A stretch of 64,000 bases of DNA from Microbacterium sp. SD291 (GTDB taxonomy: Bacteria > Actinomycetota > Actinomycetes > Actinomycetales > Microbacteriaceae). Below the pieces are notes generated by a model. That model saw only the letters and a program-made list of their open reading frames with translations. It was not told where the DNA came from and did not search any database. The stretch spans positions 62,001 to 126,000 of the forward strand of contig NZ_JADIJR010000005.1 in assembly GCF_017355365.1 (NCBI RefSeq), written 5' to 3'. Made by a program: the position numbers and the translations under genes. This document shows, in pieces, positions 48,846 through 58,136 of the stretch (position 1 is its first letter; every line of letters starts with the position of its first letter).

Positions 48846-50897
48846 TCACGCCTCCAGCCCACGCCGCTTCAGCAGCGGCCCGATCTCCGCGTCACGGCCA
48901 CGGAAGTCGCGGTACGCCTCCAGAGGATCCTTCGAGCCGCCGACGCCGAGCAGGCGCTGACGGAACCGATCGCCGTTCTCGCGGGTGAGCCCGCCGCTCT
49001 CCCTGAACCACTCCACCGTGTCGGCGTCGAGCACCTCGCTCCAGATGTAGGAGTAGTAGCCGGCGCTGTACCCGCCGGAGAAGACGTGCGCGAAGTACGT
49101 CGACGAGTAGCGCGTCGGCACGACGGGATCGTTCAGGCCGATGTCCGCCAGAGACGCCGCCTCGAACGCGGCGACGTCGCCGATCTCGGCATCCGCGTCG
49201 ACGAGGTGCCAGGCCTGATCCAGCCACGCCGCCGCGAGGTACTCGCTGGTCGCATGACCCTGGTTGAACGTCTCGGTGGCGCGGAGTCTCTCGACGACGG
49301 CCGGATCCAGGGGTTCGCCGGTCTCGTGGTGCCTGGCGTAGTCGTCGAGCACCTCCGGCCAGAGGATCCACATCTCGTTCACCTGGCTGGGGAACTCCAC
49401 GAAGTCGCGGAACACGTTGGTGCCCGCGAAATGCGGGTACGTCACGCGTGCGAACAGGCCGTGCAGCGCATGGCCGAACTCGTGGAAGAGCGTGGTCACC
49501 TCATCCAGCGTGAGGAGGGTCGGCTCGCCCTCGCCGGGCTTCGGCACGTTCAGGTTGTTGACGACGACCGGCAGCGTGCCGCGCAGGTGCGACTGGCTCA
49601 CGATCGGGTTCATCCACGCGCCGCCGCGCTTGGTGTCGCGCGTGTACAGGTCAAGGATGTACAGGCCGACGGCGGTGCCATCGGCATCGTGGACCTCGAA
49701 GACCCGCGCGCCGGGGTGATAGGCGATGAGGTCGGGACGCTCGGCGAAGGTCACGCCGTAGAGCTTCGTCGCGGCCGCGAACACGCCGTCCTGCAGCACC
49801 CGCTCGGCTTCGAACCACGGCCGCAGAGCACCGGTGTCGATGTCGTAGCGGGCCGTGCGGACTCTCTCGGTGTAGAACGCCCAGTCGTGGGCCTCGACGG
49901 GGAACGGCTCGTCCTCGGTCTCATCCACGATCGCCTGCAGCGCCGCGCGCTCAGCGACCGCGTTGCGCGCCGCCGGAGGGGCGAGCTGCCGGAGCATCCG
50001 CTCGACCGCCTCCGGGCTGCCCGCCGTCTGGTCAGCGGTGACATAGGCCGCGTGGGATGCGTAGCCGAGGAGCTCTGACCTCTCCGCGCGCAGGCGCACG
50101 ATCTCGGCGAGCACCGGGCGGTTGTCGCTGGCGTTGTCGCGAGAGGCCCTGGTGCGGGAGGCCGCCATGATCCGCCGCCGCGATTCCCGGTCGCGGAGCT
50201 GGGCGAGATAGGGGTGACCGGTGAACAGCGGCAGCGAGATGAGATAGCGGCCCTCGAGCCCGCGCTCCTGCGCGGAGCGCTCAGCCGCCGAGAGCTCGCC
50301 GGTGCTGAGCCCGTCGAGCTCCGCCGGATCGTCGAAGACCACGGCGAGGTCGTTGGTGTCATCGAGCAGGTTGCGCTCGAACGTGTTGCTCAGCGTCGAC
50401 AGCCGCTGGTTCAGCTGCGTCAGGCGCGCCTTCTCGTCGTCGCCCAGGGCGGCCCCGGCGTGCGTCATCTCCCGGTGACGGCGCTCGACGAGGTAGCGCT
50501 GCTCCGGATCGAGCTCCAGCCCGCCCAGCTGAGCATGCACCTGCTGCACGCGCCAGTACAGCGCGCCGTCGAGCGTGACCGCATCCTGGTGCGCGGCCAT
50601 CAGCGGTGCGAGCTGCTCGTCGACCGCCTGTATCTCCGGCGTCGCATCGGCTGAGCTCACCGTGTAGAAGGCGTGCGCGACGCGATCGAGCAGCTCACCC
50701 GAGCGCTCGAGCGCCTCGATCGTGTTCTCGAACGTCGGCATCGAACGCACCATCGTGATCCTGCCGATCTCGCGCAGGTGCTCCTCGAAGGCTGCGCGGA
50801 ACGCCGGAAGATAATGCTGCGGCCTGATCGCGCTGTAGTCCGGGAGCCCGTAGGGAAGGGTGGAGGGCTGGAGCAGCGGATTCGAGGCGTCGGTCAT
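48846..50897 (-). CDS. dcp: M3 family oligopeptidase / peptidyl-dipeptidase
   Basis: Cytoplasmic zinc peptidase of 683 residues, the usual Dcp/OpdA length. The active site is [20 protein letters not shown], with the third-ligand Glu in [11 protein letters not shown]. The C-terminal [16 protein letters not shown] motif supports the substrate-binding region. No signal peptide. It removes dipeptides from, or degrades, short peptides such as those imported by the ABC system encoded further on. It is downstream of and overlaps (four bases, ATGA) the LysR gene, so the two are one unit. Confidence 0.95.
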   Translation of the reverse strand: MTDASNPLLQPSTLPYGLPDYSAIRPQHYLPAFRAAFEEHLREIGRITMVRSMPTFENTIEALERSGELLDRVAHAFYTVSSADATPEIQAVDEQLAPLMAAHQDAVTLDGALYWRVQQVHAQLGGLELDPEQRYLVERRHREMTHAGAALGDDEKARLTQLNQRLSTLSNTFERNLLDDTNDLAVVFDDPAELDGLSTGELSAAERSAQERGLEGRYLISLPLFTGHPYLAQLRDRESRRRIMAASRTRASRDNASDNRPVLAEIVRLRAERSELLGYASHAAYVTADQTAGSPEAVERMLRQLAPPAARNAVAERAALQAIVDETEDEPFPVEAHDWAFYTERVRTARYDIDTGALRPWFEAERVLQDGVFAAATKLYGVTFAERPDLIAYHPGARVFEVHDADGTAVGLYILDLYTRDTKRGGAWMNPIVSQSHLRGTLPVVVNNLNVPKPGEGEPTLLTLDEVTTLFHEFGHALHGLFARVTYPHFAGTNVFRDFVEFPSQVNEMWILWPEVLDDYARHHETGEPLDPAVVERLRATETFNQGHATSEYLAAAWLDQAWHLVDADAEIGDVAAFEAASLADIGLNDPVVPTRYSSTYFAHVFSGGYSAGYYSYIWSEVLDADTVEWFRESGGLTRENGDRFRQRLLGVGGSKDPLEAYRDFRGRDAEIGPLLKRRGLEA

Positions 50898-51802
50898 TCT
50901 CTGAGCCTAGCCATCACGCGCTCGAGCGCCTCGACGACGATGCGGACGGAGCGCCTGCGGAGGTTCTCGGGCCGCGCCAGCACGTCGATCATGCGGTGCG
51001 TGCTGACCCCGTGCAGCGGGAGGCGGACGATGTCGCGATCGTCCACGCTGCGAGACGTGTAGCGGGGCAGCATCCCGAGCACCTCTCCGGCGGCGACGAC
51101 GGCCGATACGGCGCCATAGTCGTTGATGCGGTGGCGGATGTCGACCGCTCGTCCTGCGACCGCCGAGACCGCCCGCAGGACGTCGTCGGGGGAGTATCCG
51201 ATGCGGCTCGTCACCCACGGGTGGCCGGCGACCTCCTCAGGCGACACGGTCCGCCGGGAGGCGAGCGGGTGGGATGCCGCGACGGCTACGTCGAGCGGCT
51301 CTCGGACGAGCGTCAGACTGCGAATGCCCTCAGCCGGCCACGGCGCCGAATGCTCCATGCGGTGGGCGAGCACCAGGTCGTAGCGCGCAGTGAGGGCGGG
51401 GAACTCGCTCTGTGCGACGTCCTCGTCGGTCAGGCGGACGGTGGGGGGATCGTCCACCTCGGCGAGCTCGCGGATGAGGGAGCCGAAGAGCACCTGCCCC
51501 ACGCTGTGGAACCCGCTGATCGACACCACGCCGGTGCTGGCACCCTCGAACTCGTCGAGAGCGCTGCGGGCGGCCGCCATCGCGTCGATCGCCTCGGCGC
51601 CCGCAGAGGCGAGCACCTCGCCTGCCGGCGTCAGGGCGAGACGCCGGCCGTCCCTCCGGGTGAGCGGGGTGCGGAATCCGCGTTGCAGCGCGGCGAGATG
51701 CTGCGAGACGGCGGACGGGGTCACGTTCAGGGCGTCGGCGACCGCCGTCACGCTGCCGAGCGCGCCCAGTTCGCGCAGGATCTGGAGCTGGTGGAGTTCC
51801 AT
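50894..51802 (-). CDS. LysR family transcriptional regulator
   Basis: 302 residues: N-terminal winged helix ([35 protein letters not shown]) and a periplasmic-binding-like effector domain beginning near residue 90 ([19 protein letters not shown]). ATG 51802 lies six bases after TAATCT (minus, 51814-51809). It is divergent from tdh (81 bases between starts) and cotranscribed with the M3 peptidase gene. By LysR convention it probably controls tdh-kbl, or its own unit. The effector is unknown. A defined T-N11-A site could not be chosen by eye. Confidence 0.88.
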   Translation of the reverse strand: MELHQLQILRELGALGSVTAVADALNVTPSAVSQHLAALQRGFRTPLTRRDGRRLALTPAGEVLASAGAEAIDAMAAARSALDEFEGASTGVVSISGFHSVGQVLFGSLIRELAEVDDPPTVRLTDEDVAQSEFPALTARYDLVLAHRMEHSAPWPAEGIRSLTLVREPLDVAVAASHPLASRRTVSPEEVAGHPWVTSRIGYSPDDVLRAVSAVAGRAVDIRHRINDYGAVSAVVAAGEVLGMLPRYTSRSVDDRDIVRLPLHGVSTHRMIDVLARPENLRRRSVRIVVEALERVMARLRE

Positions 51803-51883
51803 GCCAGAAGATTAGCGAATGCTTCATCGATCGTGCAGCAGACGGCGATTGCTCTACAAGGTCGGATGCGGTGTGATCGAAGC

Positions 51884-52927
51884 ATGAAGGCACTGTTCAA
51901 AGCCGAACGCGCAGCGGGACTCGAACTCGCAGATCGGCCCGACCCCGTCGCCGGCGCCGACGAGGTGGTCATCCGCGTGCTCCGCACGGGAATCTGCGGC
52001 ACGGACCTGCACATCCTCCGCTGGGACGACTGGGCCGCATCCGCCGTGGCCGCCCCGCTCATCCCCGGCCACGAGTTCTACGGCGAGGTCGTCGAGGTCG
52101 GCCCGCTCGTGCACGACATCGCGATCGGCGACCGCGTCTCCGGCGAGGGCCACATCGTGTGCGGCACATGCCGCAACTGCCGTGCCGGCCGCCGGCAGAT
52201 GTGCATCCGCACGATCGGGCTCGGCCTGCAGCGCGACGGCGCCTTCGCCGAGTACCTGGCCCTTCCTGCGACCAACGTGTGGGTGCATCACGCCGAGGTG
52301 AGCCCAGAGCTCGGCGCGATCTTCGACCCGCTCGGCAACGCCGTGCACACCGCGCTCACCTACCCGCTCGTCGGCGAGGACGTCCTGGTCACCGGCTGCG
52401 GTCCGATCGGCCTGATGGCGATCGCCGTCGCGAGGCACGCGGGCGCGCGCTTCATCACCGCCACCGATGTCAGCGCTCCGCGGCTGGAGATGGCGCGCCA
52501 GATGGGCGCAGACGAGGTGGTCGACGTGTCGGTGCGCGACATCCGCGACGCGCAGAAGGCACTCGGGATGCGCGAAGGGTTCGACATCGGGTTCGAGATG
52601 AGCGGCGCGGCATCCGCTCTGCCCGCCATGATCGACAACATGAACCACGGCGGACGCATCGCGATGCTCGGCCTCCCGAGTGCCGGCTTCGGCGTCGACT
52701 GGGGCAAGCTCGTCACGCACATGCTCACCGTCAAGGGCATCTACGGTCGCGAGATGTTCGAGACCTGGAACGCGATGGGGGCGATGCTGCAGACCAGCGC
52801 GACGCTGCGTGAGTCGATCGGTCGCGTGATCGCCGAGGTCATCCCGGCGAGCGACTGGGAGAAGGGCTTCGCCGCGGCGGAGTCCGCCGGCACGGGGAAG
52901 ATCATCCTCGACTGGACGAAGCTGTAG
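51884..52927 (+). CDS. tdh: L-threonine 3-dehydrogenase
   Basis: Zinc-dependent medium-chain dehydrogenase of 347 residues, oxidising threonine to 2-amino-3-ketobutyrate. Catalytic zinc ligands: Cys in [14 protein letters not shown], and His-Glu in [14 protein letters not shown]. The structural zinc lobe is [18 protein letters not shown] motif is [20 protein letters not shown]. The adjacent kbl gene, 29 bases downstream, encodes the next enzyme, which makes the assignment strong. TGTGAT six bases before the ATG is a weak -10. Confidence 0.96.
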   Translation: MKALFKAERAAGLELADRPDPVAGADEVVIRVLRTGICGTDLHILRWDDWAASAVAAPLIPGHEFYGEVVEVGPLVHDIAIGDRVSGEGHIVCGTCRNCRAGRRQMCIRTIGLGLQRDGAFAEYLALPATNVWVHHAEVSPELGAIFDPLGNAVHTALTYPLVGEDVLVTGCGPIGLMAIAVARHAGARFITATDVSAPRLEMARQMGADEVVDVSVRDIRDAQKALGMREGFDIGFEMSGAASALPAMIDNMNHGGRIAMLGLPSAGFGVDWGKLVTHMLTVKGIYGREMFETWNAMGAMLQTSATLRESIGRVIAEVIPASDWEKGFAAAESAGTGKIILDWTKL

Positions 52928-52956
52928 AGACGAAGCTGTAGAAGACGGAGATTGCG

Positions 52957-54135
52957 ATGTACGGGACATTCCAGAAGCACGTGTCGACGGAGCTGGCGGG
53001 AATCGAGGAGGCGGGGCTCACGAAGCACGAGCGCGGCATCCGCGGACCGCAGAGCGCCGAGATCACCGCCGATGGCGCGGAGGTGCTGAACTTCTGCGCG
53101 AACAACTATCTCGGCCTCGCCGATGACCCGCGCATCCTCGCCGCGGCGAAGAGCGCGCTCGACGAGTGGGGGTACGGCCTCGCCAGCGTGCGCTTCATCT
53201 GCGGAACCCAGGAGCAGCACCTCGAGCTCGAGCGGCGGCTCTCCGGCTTCCTCGGCACGGATGACGCGATCCTCTACTCGTCGTGCTTCGACGCCAACGG
53301 GGGCGTGTTCGAGACGCTGTTCAGCGCGGAGGACGCGATCATCTCCGACGAACTGAACCACGCCTCGATCATCGACGGCATCCGTTTGTCGAAGGCACGC
53401 CGGCTCCGCTACCGGAACCGCGACATGGCGGACCTCGAAGAGCAGCTGAAGGCGGCATCCGACGCCCGCTTCCGCGTGGTCGTCACCGATGGGGTCTTCT
53501 CGATGGACGGCTACATCGCACCGCTGGCCGAGATCTGCGACCTCGCAGAGCGCTACGACGCGCTCGTGTTCGTGGACGACTCGCACGCGGTCGGCTTCGT
53601 CGGCGAGAACGGCCGCGGCACTCCCGAGCTGTGCGGCGTCGCCGACCGGGTGGACATCTACACCGGCACCTTCGGCAAGGCGCTCGGCGGGGCATCCGGA
53701 GGGTACGTCGCCTCGCACGCCGACATCGTGGCGCTGCTGCGTCAGCGCTCGCGCCCTTATCTGTTCTCGAACACCCTCGCCCCCGCGATCGTCGCGGGCA
53801 CGCTCACGGCGCTCGACCTCGTCGAGGGGTCGGCCGATCTGCGTGCCCGGCTGCGCGCGAACGCGGCGCTGTTCCGCGAGCGCATGAGTGCGGAGGGCTT
53901 CGACCTGCTGCCCGGGGAGCATCCGATCGTCCCTGTCATGTTCGGCGACGCCGCCCTCACCGCCCGCATCGCCACGGAGATGCAGGCGCAGGGCATCTAT
54001 GTGACGGCGTTCAGCTTCCCGGTGGTGCCGCGCGGCCTCGCGCGCATCCGAGTGCAGCTCAGCGCGGCGCACACCTCCGCGCAGATCGAGCGCTGCGTCG
54101 CCGCGTTCGTCGCCGCGCGGGCATCCGTGGGCTGA
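52957..54135 (+). CDS. kbl: Glycine C-acetyltransferase (2-amino-3-ketobutyrate CoA ligase)
   Basis: PLP-dependent alpha-oxoamine synthase family enzyme of 392 residues. It splits 2-amino-3-ketobutyrate with CoA to glycine and acetyl-CoA. Landmarks: [72 protein letters not shown], and the PLP-lysine in [17 protein letters not shown]. It follows tdh by 29 bases, together forming the threonine-to-glycine route. Its stop precedes the operator array by only eight bases. Confidence 0.96.
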   Translation: MYGTFQKHVSTELAGIEEAGLTKHERGIRGPQSAEITADGAEVLNFCANNYLGLADDPRILAAAKSALDEWGYGLASVRFICGTQEQHLELERRLSGFLGTDDAILYSSCFDANGGVFETLFSAEDAIISDELNHASIIDGIRLSKARRLRYRNRDMADLEEQLKAASDARFRVVVTDGVFSMDGYIAPLAEICDLAERYDALVFVDDSHAVGFVGENGRGTPELCGVADRVDIYTGTFGKALGGASGGYVASHADIVALLRQRSRPYLFSNTLAPAIVAGTLTALDLVEGSADLRARLRANAALFRERMSAEGFDLLPGEHPIVPVMFGDAALTARIATEMQAQGIYVTAFSFPVVPRGLARIRVQLSAAHTSAQIERCVAAFVAARASVG

Positions 54136-54142
54136 TCGGAGT

Positions 54143-54216
54143 CGCAAAGATACGTTTGCAAAGAAGTACTTGCAAAGAAGTACTTGCAAAGAGGTCTTTG
54201 CAAGCGTATCTTTGCA
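54143..54216. promoter_or_regulatory. 14-bp-periodic TTGCAAAG operator array and large inverted repeat
   Basis: (T)TGCAAAG half-sites start at 54143 (first base C), 54157, 54171 and 54185, exactly 14 bases apart; the opposite orientation (CTTTGCA) is at 54196 and 54210, also 14 apart. The outer 20 bases on each side (54144-54163 and 54196-54215) are reverse complements with one mismatch. The predicted regulator promoter lies in it: -35 TTGCAA (54184-54189), 17-base spacer, -10 TATCTT (54207-54212). AT-rich against a GC-rich background. Confidence 0.8.
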
Positions 54217-54219
54217 TCC

Positions 54220-54843
54220 ATGACGAACGAGACGCAGATCCGCACCCTGGATGCCGGGGCACTGAAGGCACTGGCGCACCCGCTCCGGGTGCGGATCTTC
54301 GACATCCTGGCGGCCCAGGGGCCGCAGACCGCCAGTTCGCTGGCTGCGCTCGTGGGGGAGACCTCGGGCTCGACGAGCTACCACCTTCGCGCTCTCGCAG
54401 CGCATGACCTCATCCATGAGGTCGAGGGCCGGGGAACCGGCCGCGAGCGCTGGTGGGAGCGGCCCAAGGGGCGGATCGACGTTCCCGGCCCGCAGGACGC
54501 GATGTCGCCCGCGAACAGGGCCGCAGCGCAGATCGTGACCGCGGAGTTCTTCCGGCTGCGTCACGAGACCCTGATGGCGTACCTCAACCGACCCCAGTCC
54601 GAGGTGCCTGCGCCGTGGCGTGACGTCGGCCTCACCATGACGACGCACCTCGACATGACCCCGGCTCAGGTGATGTCGCTGCGCGAGGAGATGGAGACGC
54701 TCGTCGAGAGCGCGATCCGGCGCTACCGCGGACAGACCGGTCCTGACGTGCGGCGCGTCTCGATGCGCGCCGAGATCTTCGACCTTCCGATCCAGGTGAC
54801 GCACTCCGACGTCGCACCGACCAGCACCGAGGAGCGATCATGA
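54220..54843 (+). CDS. ArsR-type winged-helix regulator
   Basis: 207 residues. The N-terminal winged helix is readable as ALKALAHPLRVRIFDILAAQ, TASSLAALVGETSGSTSYHL and the recognition-helix end RALAAHDLIHEV, followed by a wing with GRGTGRERWWER. The C-terminal half (about 95-207) is helical with no cysteine metal site, so it is not a classical metal sensor. ATG 54220 lies seven bases after the array -10 TATCTT, indicating a leaderless, probably self-regulated mRNA. The next ORF overlaps by four bases. The target besides its own promoter is unknown. Confidence 0.85.
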   Translation: MTNETQIRTLDAGALKALAHPLRVRIFDILAAQGPQTASSLAALVGETSGSTSYHLRALAAHDLIHEVEGRGTGRERWWERPKGRIDVPGPQDAMSPANRAAAQIVTAEFFRLRHETLMAYLNRPQSEVPAPWRDVGLTMTTHLDMTPAQVMSLREEMETLVESAIRRYRGQTGPDVRRVSMRAEIFDLPIQVTHSDVAPTSTEERS

Positions 54844-55058
54844 CCACCGCAACGCTTCGCCTCGCCACGCCGACGCCCTTCGAGAAGTCGCTGCAGCACC
54901 TCGCGCGGGCACTCTCCCGTCACGTGGATCGTCGCATCGCCGCCAGGGCGGAGCGCCGGGAACTCGCGCTCGACATGCTCCGCGAGCAGCAGGCCCGGAA
55001 GCAGGACCCGCGCGCCGTCGACCTCGCTCTCGCTCAACTCGGACTGCCGCTGCGCTGA
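54840..55058 (+). CDS. Small helical basic protein, unknown function
   Basis: 72 residues, no recognised family. Highly charged and helical (FEKSLQHLARALSRHVDRR, LALDMLREQQARKQDPRAVD). The ATG overlaps the stop of the ArsR-type gene (ATGA), so it is translated with it and probably belongs to the same regulatory unit. It is followed by a terminator at 55072. Confidence 0.65.
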   Translation: MTTATLRLATPTPFEKSLQHLARALSRHVDRRIAARAERRELALDMLREQQARKQDPRAVDLALAQLGLPLR

Positions 55059-55071
55059 GCGGACCGTGACT

Positions 55072-55105
55072 GACGAGACCCCCTGCCGCGGCAGGGGGTC
55101 TCGTC
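55072..55105. terminator. Terminator between the small gene and the valS downstream gene
   Basis: Perfect 16-bp stem (55072-55087 with 55090-55105) around a two-base GC centre, 14 bases after the small gene stop, between convergent genes; it can act on both strands. Confidence 0.8.
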
Positions 55106-55125
55106 GTTCACGGGGTGCGTGGAGC

Positions 55126-55341
55126 TCAGTCTTCGAACGGACGGGCGACGACATCGCCGGATGCCGTCTGCAGGACCTCCCAGCCGGCGTCGAGCTCGGC
55201 GATCGGCCGGCCCTCGAGCCACGTGAGCGTCCAGTGTCCCGACAGCCCGCGGGCCTCGACCTCGGTGATCGCCGGGCGCAGGGCGGCCGGCACGGATGCC
55301 GGAGGCTCGGATCCCGTCGCCCACCGTGTCCCGAGCTGCAT
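55126..55341 (-). CDS. Small conserved-looking protein downstream of valS
   Basis: 71 residues starting MQLGTRWATG and ending VVARPFED. No family recognised; tryptophan-rich (GHWTLTWLEGRP, DAGWEVLQ) and small. Its ATG overlaps the valS stop by one base (TGATG), so it is translationally coupled to valS. Confidence 0.6.
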   Translation of the reverse strand: MQLGTRWATGSEPPASVPAALRPAITEVEARGLSGHWTLTWLEGRPIAELDAGWEVLQTASGDVVARPFED

Positions 55342-57965
55342 CAGACGGACTCGACCGGGGCGAGCTCGATCGCCGTGACGGCGAACTCCTCGGCCTCGGT
55401 GAACTCGAGCTCGGAGATGCGGCCCACAGCGCGCAGGTCGTCCGCGGCGGCGCGCAGCGCCTCGAGCTTCGCGGCGGGAGCTGCGATCGCGGCGTGCGAG
55501 ACCGGAGTCTTCTGAGAGGCCTTCGCCTCGGTCTTCGCACGGCGGATGCCGATCAGCGCCTCGCTCGCGGCGGAGAGCACGGCTGGGTCGCCGTCGACGC
55601 CGAGGGCTTCGGGCCAGGCGGCGGTGTGCACCGAGCCCTCCTCGAACCACGACCATGCCTCCTCGGTCGCGAAGGACAGCACCGGGGCCAGCAGGCGCAG
55701 GAGGGTCGACAGTGCCAGGCGCAGCGCGAGGGCGGCGGAGGCCTGCCCGACATCGGCCTGGTTGTAGGCGCGCTCCTTGACGAGTTCGAGGTAGTCGTCG
55801 CAGAAGGTCCAGAAGAACGCCTCGGTGACTTCAAGCGCCTTGGCCTGGTCGTAGTTCTCGAATGCCTTTGTGGCATCGGCGATCACGCCGTCGAGCGCCG
55901 TCAGCATCGACGCGTCGAGCGCATGCGTGATCTCCGCGCCTTCGGGCACGGGGAACGACAGCACGAACTTCGCGGCGTTCAGCACCTTGATCGCCAGGCG
56001 GCGGCCGATCTTCACCTGGGTCGGGTTCTGCGGGTCGAATGCCGCGTCCATGCCCAGTCGGCTCGACGCCGCCCAGTAGCGCACAGCATCCGATCCGTGG
56101 CTGGCGAGGATGTCGGCGGGCGTGACCACGTTGCCCTTGGACTTCGACATCTTCTTGCGGTCGGGGTCGACGATGAAACCGCTGATCGCGGCGTTCCGCC
56201 ACGGCGTGCGGCCGTCTTCGAGCGTGGAGCGCAGCATGGTCGAGAACAGCCAGGTGCGGATGATGTCCTGCCCCTGCGGACGCAAGTCGAACGGCGCCGT
56301 GAGCTGCCACAGCTCCTCGTCCCGCTGCCAGCCGCCGGCCAGTTGCGGGGTGAGGGAGGACGTCGCCCAGGTGTCGAGGATGTCAGCCTCGGCCTCGAAT
56401 CCGCCTGCCACGCCGCGCTGGTCCTCGGTGTAGCCGGCCGGCAGATCGGTCGTCGGGTCGATCGGGAGCGCTGCGTGATCGGGGATGAGCACGCGGTCGT
56501 AGTCGCGCTCGCCGTTCTCGTCGAGGGCGTACCAGAGGGGGATCGGGACGCCGAAGAATCGCTGGCGCGACACCAGCCAGTCGCCGGTCAGGCCGCCCAC
56601 CCAGTTCTCGTAGCGGACCCGCATGAACTCCGGGTGCCAGGCGAGCTCCTTGCCGTGCGCGAGCAGCTGGTCACGCAGCTCGGCGTCGCGGGCGCCGTTG
56701 CGGATGTACCACTGACGCGTCGACACGATCTCCAGCGGGCGGTCGCCCTTCTCGAAGAACTTCACCGCGTGGTTGAACGGCTTGCCCACGGCGGTCATGT
56801 CGCCGGTCTCCTGCAGCTTCTCCGCGATCGCCTTGCGTGCCGAGAAGACGGTCTTGCCGGCGAGCTCGGCGGCGTACCAGTCGATCGCCTCGGCGTTCGC
56901 GACGATCGACGGAGCGGCGGGCAGGAAGCGCCCGTCCAGGCCGATCGTGGTCATGTTCGGCAGGTCGCGGCCATCCGTCGTGCGGAGTTCCCGCCACCAG
57001 ATGATGTCGGTCACGTCGCCGAAGGTGCAGACCATGGCCGCTCCCGTGCCCTTGTCCGGCTGGGCGAGGTGGTGGCCGTGGACCTCGATCTCGGCGCCGA
57101 AGAAGGGCGTCCGCACCTTCGTGCCGATCAGGTGCTTGTGCGGCCCCTCGGGGTGCGTCACGATCGCGACGCACGCGGGGAGGAGTTCGGGGCGGGTGGT
57201 CTCGATCGTGATCGAGGCGGTGCCGTCCGCGAGCGGGCCGTCGGCGAACGGGAAGTCGATGGTGTGGAACGCGGCCTGCTGATCGCGGTCCTCGAGCTCC
57301 GCCTGCGCGATCGCCGAGCGGAAGTCGATGTCCCACAGCGTCGGCGCGAGGGCCTGGTAGGCCTCGCCCCGCTCGATGTTGCGCAGGAACGCGAGCTGGC
57401 TCTGCCGGATCGTGTCGTCGGAGATCGTGCGGTAGGTCTGCGTCCAGTCGACGCTCAGGCCGAGCTGACGGAACAGCGCCTCGAACTGCTTCTCGTCCTC
57501 GACGGTCAGCCGCTCGCACAGCTCGATGAAGTTGCGGCGGCTGATCGGCACCTGGTCGGCGGCGCGGCTGGACTTGTTGTCCCCGCCCTCGAACGGGGGA
57601 GTGAAGTCGGCGTCGTAGGGGAGCGAGGGGTCGCAGCGCACGCCGTAGTAGTTCTGCACGCGACGCTCGGTGGGCAGGCCGTTGTCGTCCCAGCCCATCG
57701 GGTAGAACACGGTCTTGCCGCGCATCCGCTCGTATCGGGCCTTGACGTCGGTGTGCGTGTACGAGAACACATGCCCGATGTGGAGGGAGCCGGATGCCGT
57801 CGGCGGGGGAGTGTCGATCGAATAGACGCCCTCGCGGCCGGCCTGCGCCGCGCGGATGCGGTCGAAAAGATAGGTGCCCTGCTCGCGCCAGGCAGTGTCC
57901 CACTTCGCTTCGAGACCTTCGAGGGCGGGCTTGTCGGGAATCCGGGTCTGATCGGACGCGGCCAT
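55341..57965 (-). CDS. valS: Valyl-tRNA synthetase
   Basis: Class I aminoacyl-tRNA synthetase of 874 residues. Signature motifs: HIGH as GSLHIGHVFSY near residue 60 and KMSKS as DRKKMSKSKGNVVTP near 600. The editing domain region TIETTRPELLPACVAIVTHP is present, and GWDDNGLPTERRV and WCSAR-equivalent strands are intact. ATG 57965 has AAGGAGACC upstream. The tail has no long coiled coil. The 171-base spacer to the divergent ABC gene holds a minus -10-like TACACT (58036-58031), and I see no T-box. Confidence 0.96.
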   Translation of the reverse strand: MAASDQTRIPDKPALEGLEAKWDTAWREQGTYLFDRIRAAQAGREGVYSIDTPPPTASGSLHIGHVFSYTHTDVKARYERMRGKTVFYPMGWDDNGLPTERRVQNYYGVRCDPSLPYDADFTPPFEGGDNKSSRAADQVPISRRNFIELCERLTVEDEKQFEALFRQLGLSVDWTQTYRTISDDTIRQSQLAFLRNIERGEAYQALAPTLWDIDFRSAIAQAELEDRDQQAAFHTIDFPFADGPLADGTASITIETTRPELLPACVAIVTHPEGPHKHLIGTKVRTPFFGAEIEVHGHHLAQPDKGTGAAMVCTFGDVTDIIWWRELRTTDGRDLPNMTTIGLDGRFLPAAPSIVANAEAIDWYAAELAGKTVFSARKAIAEKLQETGDMTAVGKPFNHAVKFFEKGDRPLEIVSTRQWYIRNGARDAELRDQLLAHGKELAWHPEFMRVRYENWVGGLTGDWLVSRQRFFGVPIPLWYALDENGERDYDRVLIPDHAALPIDPTTDLPAGYTEDQRGVAGGFEAEADILDTWATSSLTPQLAGGWQRDEELWQLTAPFDLRPQGQDIIRTWLFSTMLRSTLEDGRTPWRNAAISGFIVDPDRKKMSKSKGNVVTPADILASHGSDAVRYWAASSRLGMDAAFDPQNPTQVKIGRRLAIKVLNAAKFVLSFPVPEGAEITHALDASMLTALDGVIADATKAFENYDQAKALEVTEAFFWTFCDDYLELVKERAYNQADVGQASAALALRLALSTLLRLLAPVLSFATEEAWSWFEEGSVHTAAWPEALGVDGDPAVLSAASEALIGIRRAKTEAKASQKTPVSHAAIAAPAAKLEALRAAADDLRAVGRISELEFTEAEEFAVTAIELAPVESV

Positions 57966-58094
57966 GGAGGTCTCCTTGAGCGATGTATGCGGCACTGTGT
58001 GAGCGTGCCTGAGTGTGGGTTGTGCCCTCCAGTGTAGCGATCGACTCCGGATGCCGGGCCTGCTGCAGATCGACCCGGTCCAACAATTCGGCCG

Positions 58095-58100
58095 TAGACT
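58095..58100 (+). promoter_or_regulatory. Candidate -10 of the peptide ABC operon
   Basis: TAGACT, with TCGACC 19 bases upstream as a weak -35. The transcript would carry a leader of about 30 bases with TGAGGAA before the ATG at 58137. Confidence 0.4.
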
Positions 58101-58136
58101 GGAGCCATCCCGGCCCGATCTTCCTGAGGAACAGTC

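Noticed and set aside
54143-54216. Possible CRISPR-like repeat array
   Set aside because: The period is 14 bases, there are no unique spacers, and the elements occur in both orientations around a promoter, so this is an operator array.
55296-58037. A 913-codon plus-strand frame opposite valS
   Set aside because: Same cause: the reverse strand encodes intact valyl-tRNA synthetase with HIGH and KMSKS motifs.
57966-58136. T-box or amino-acid attenuator upstream of valS
   Set aside because: No T-box core sequence or specifier-loop arrangement is readable in the 171-base spacer.
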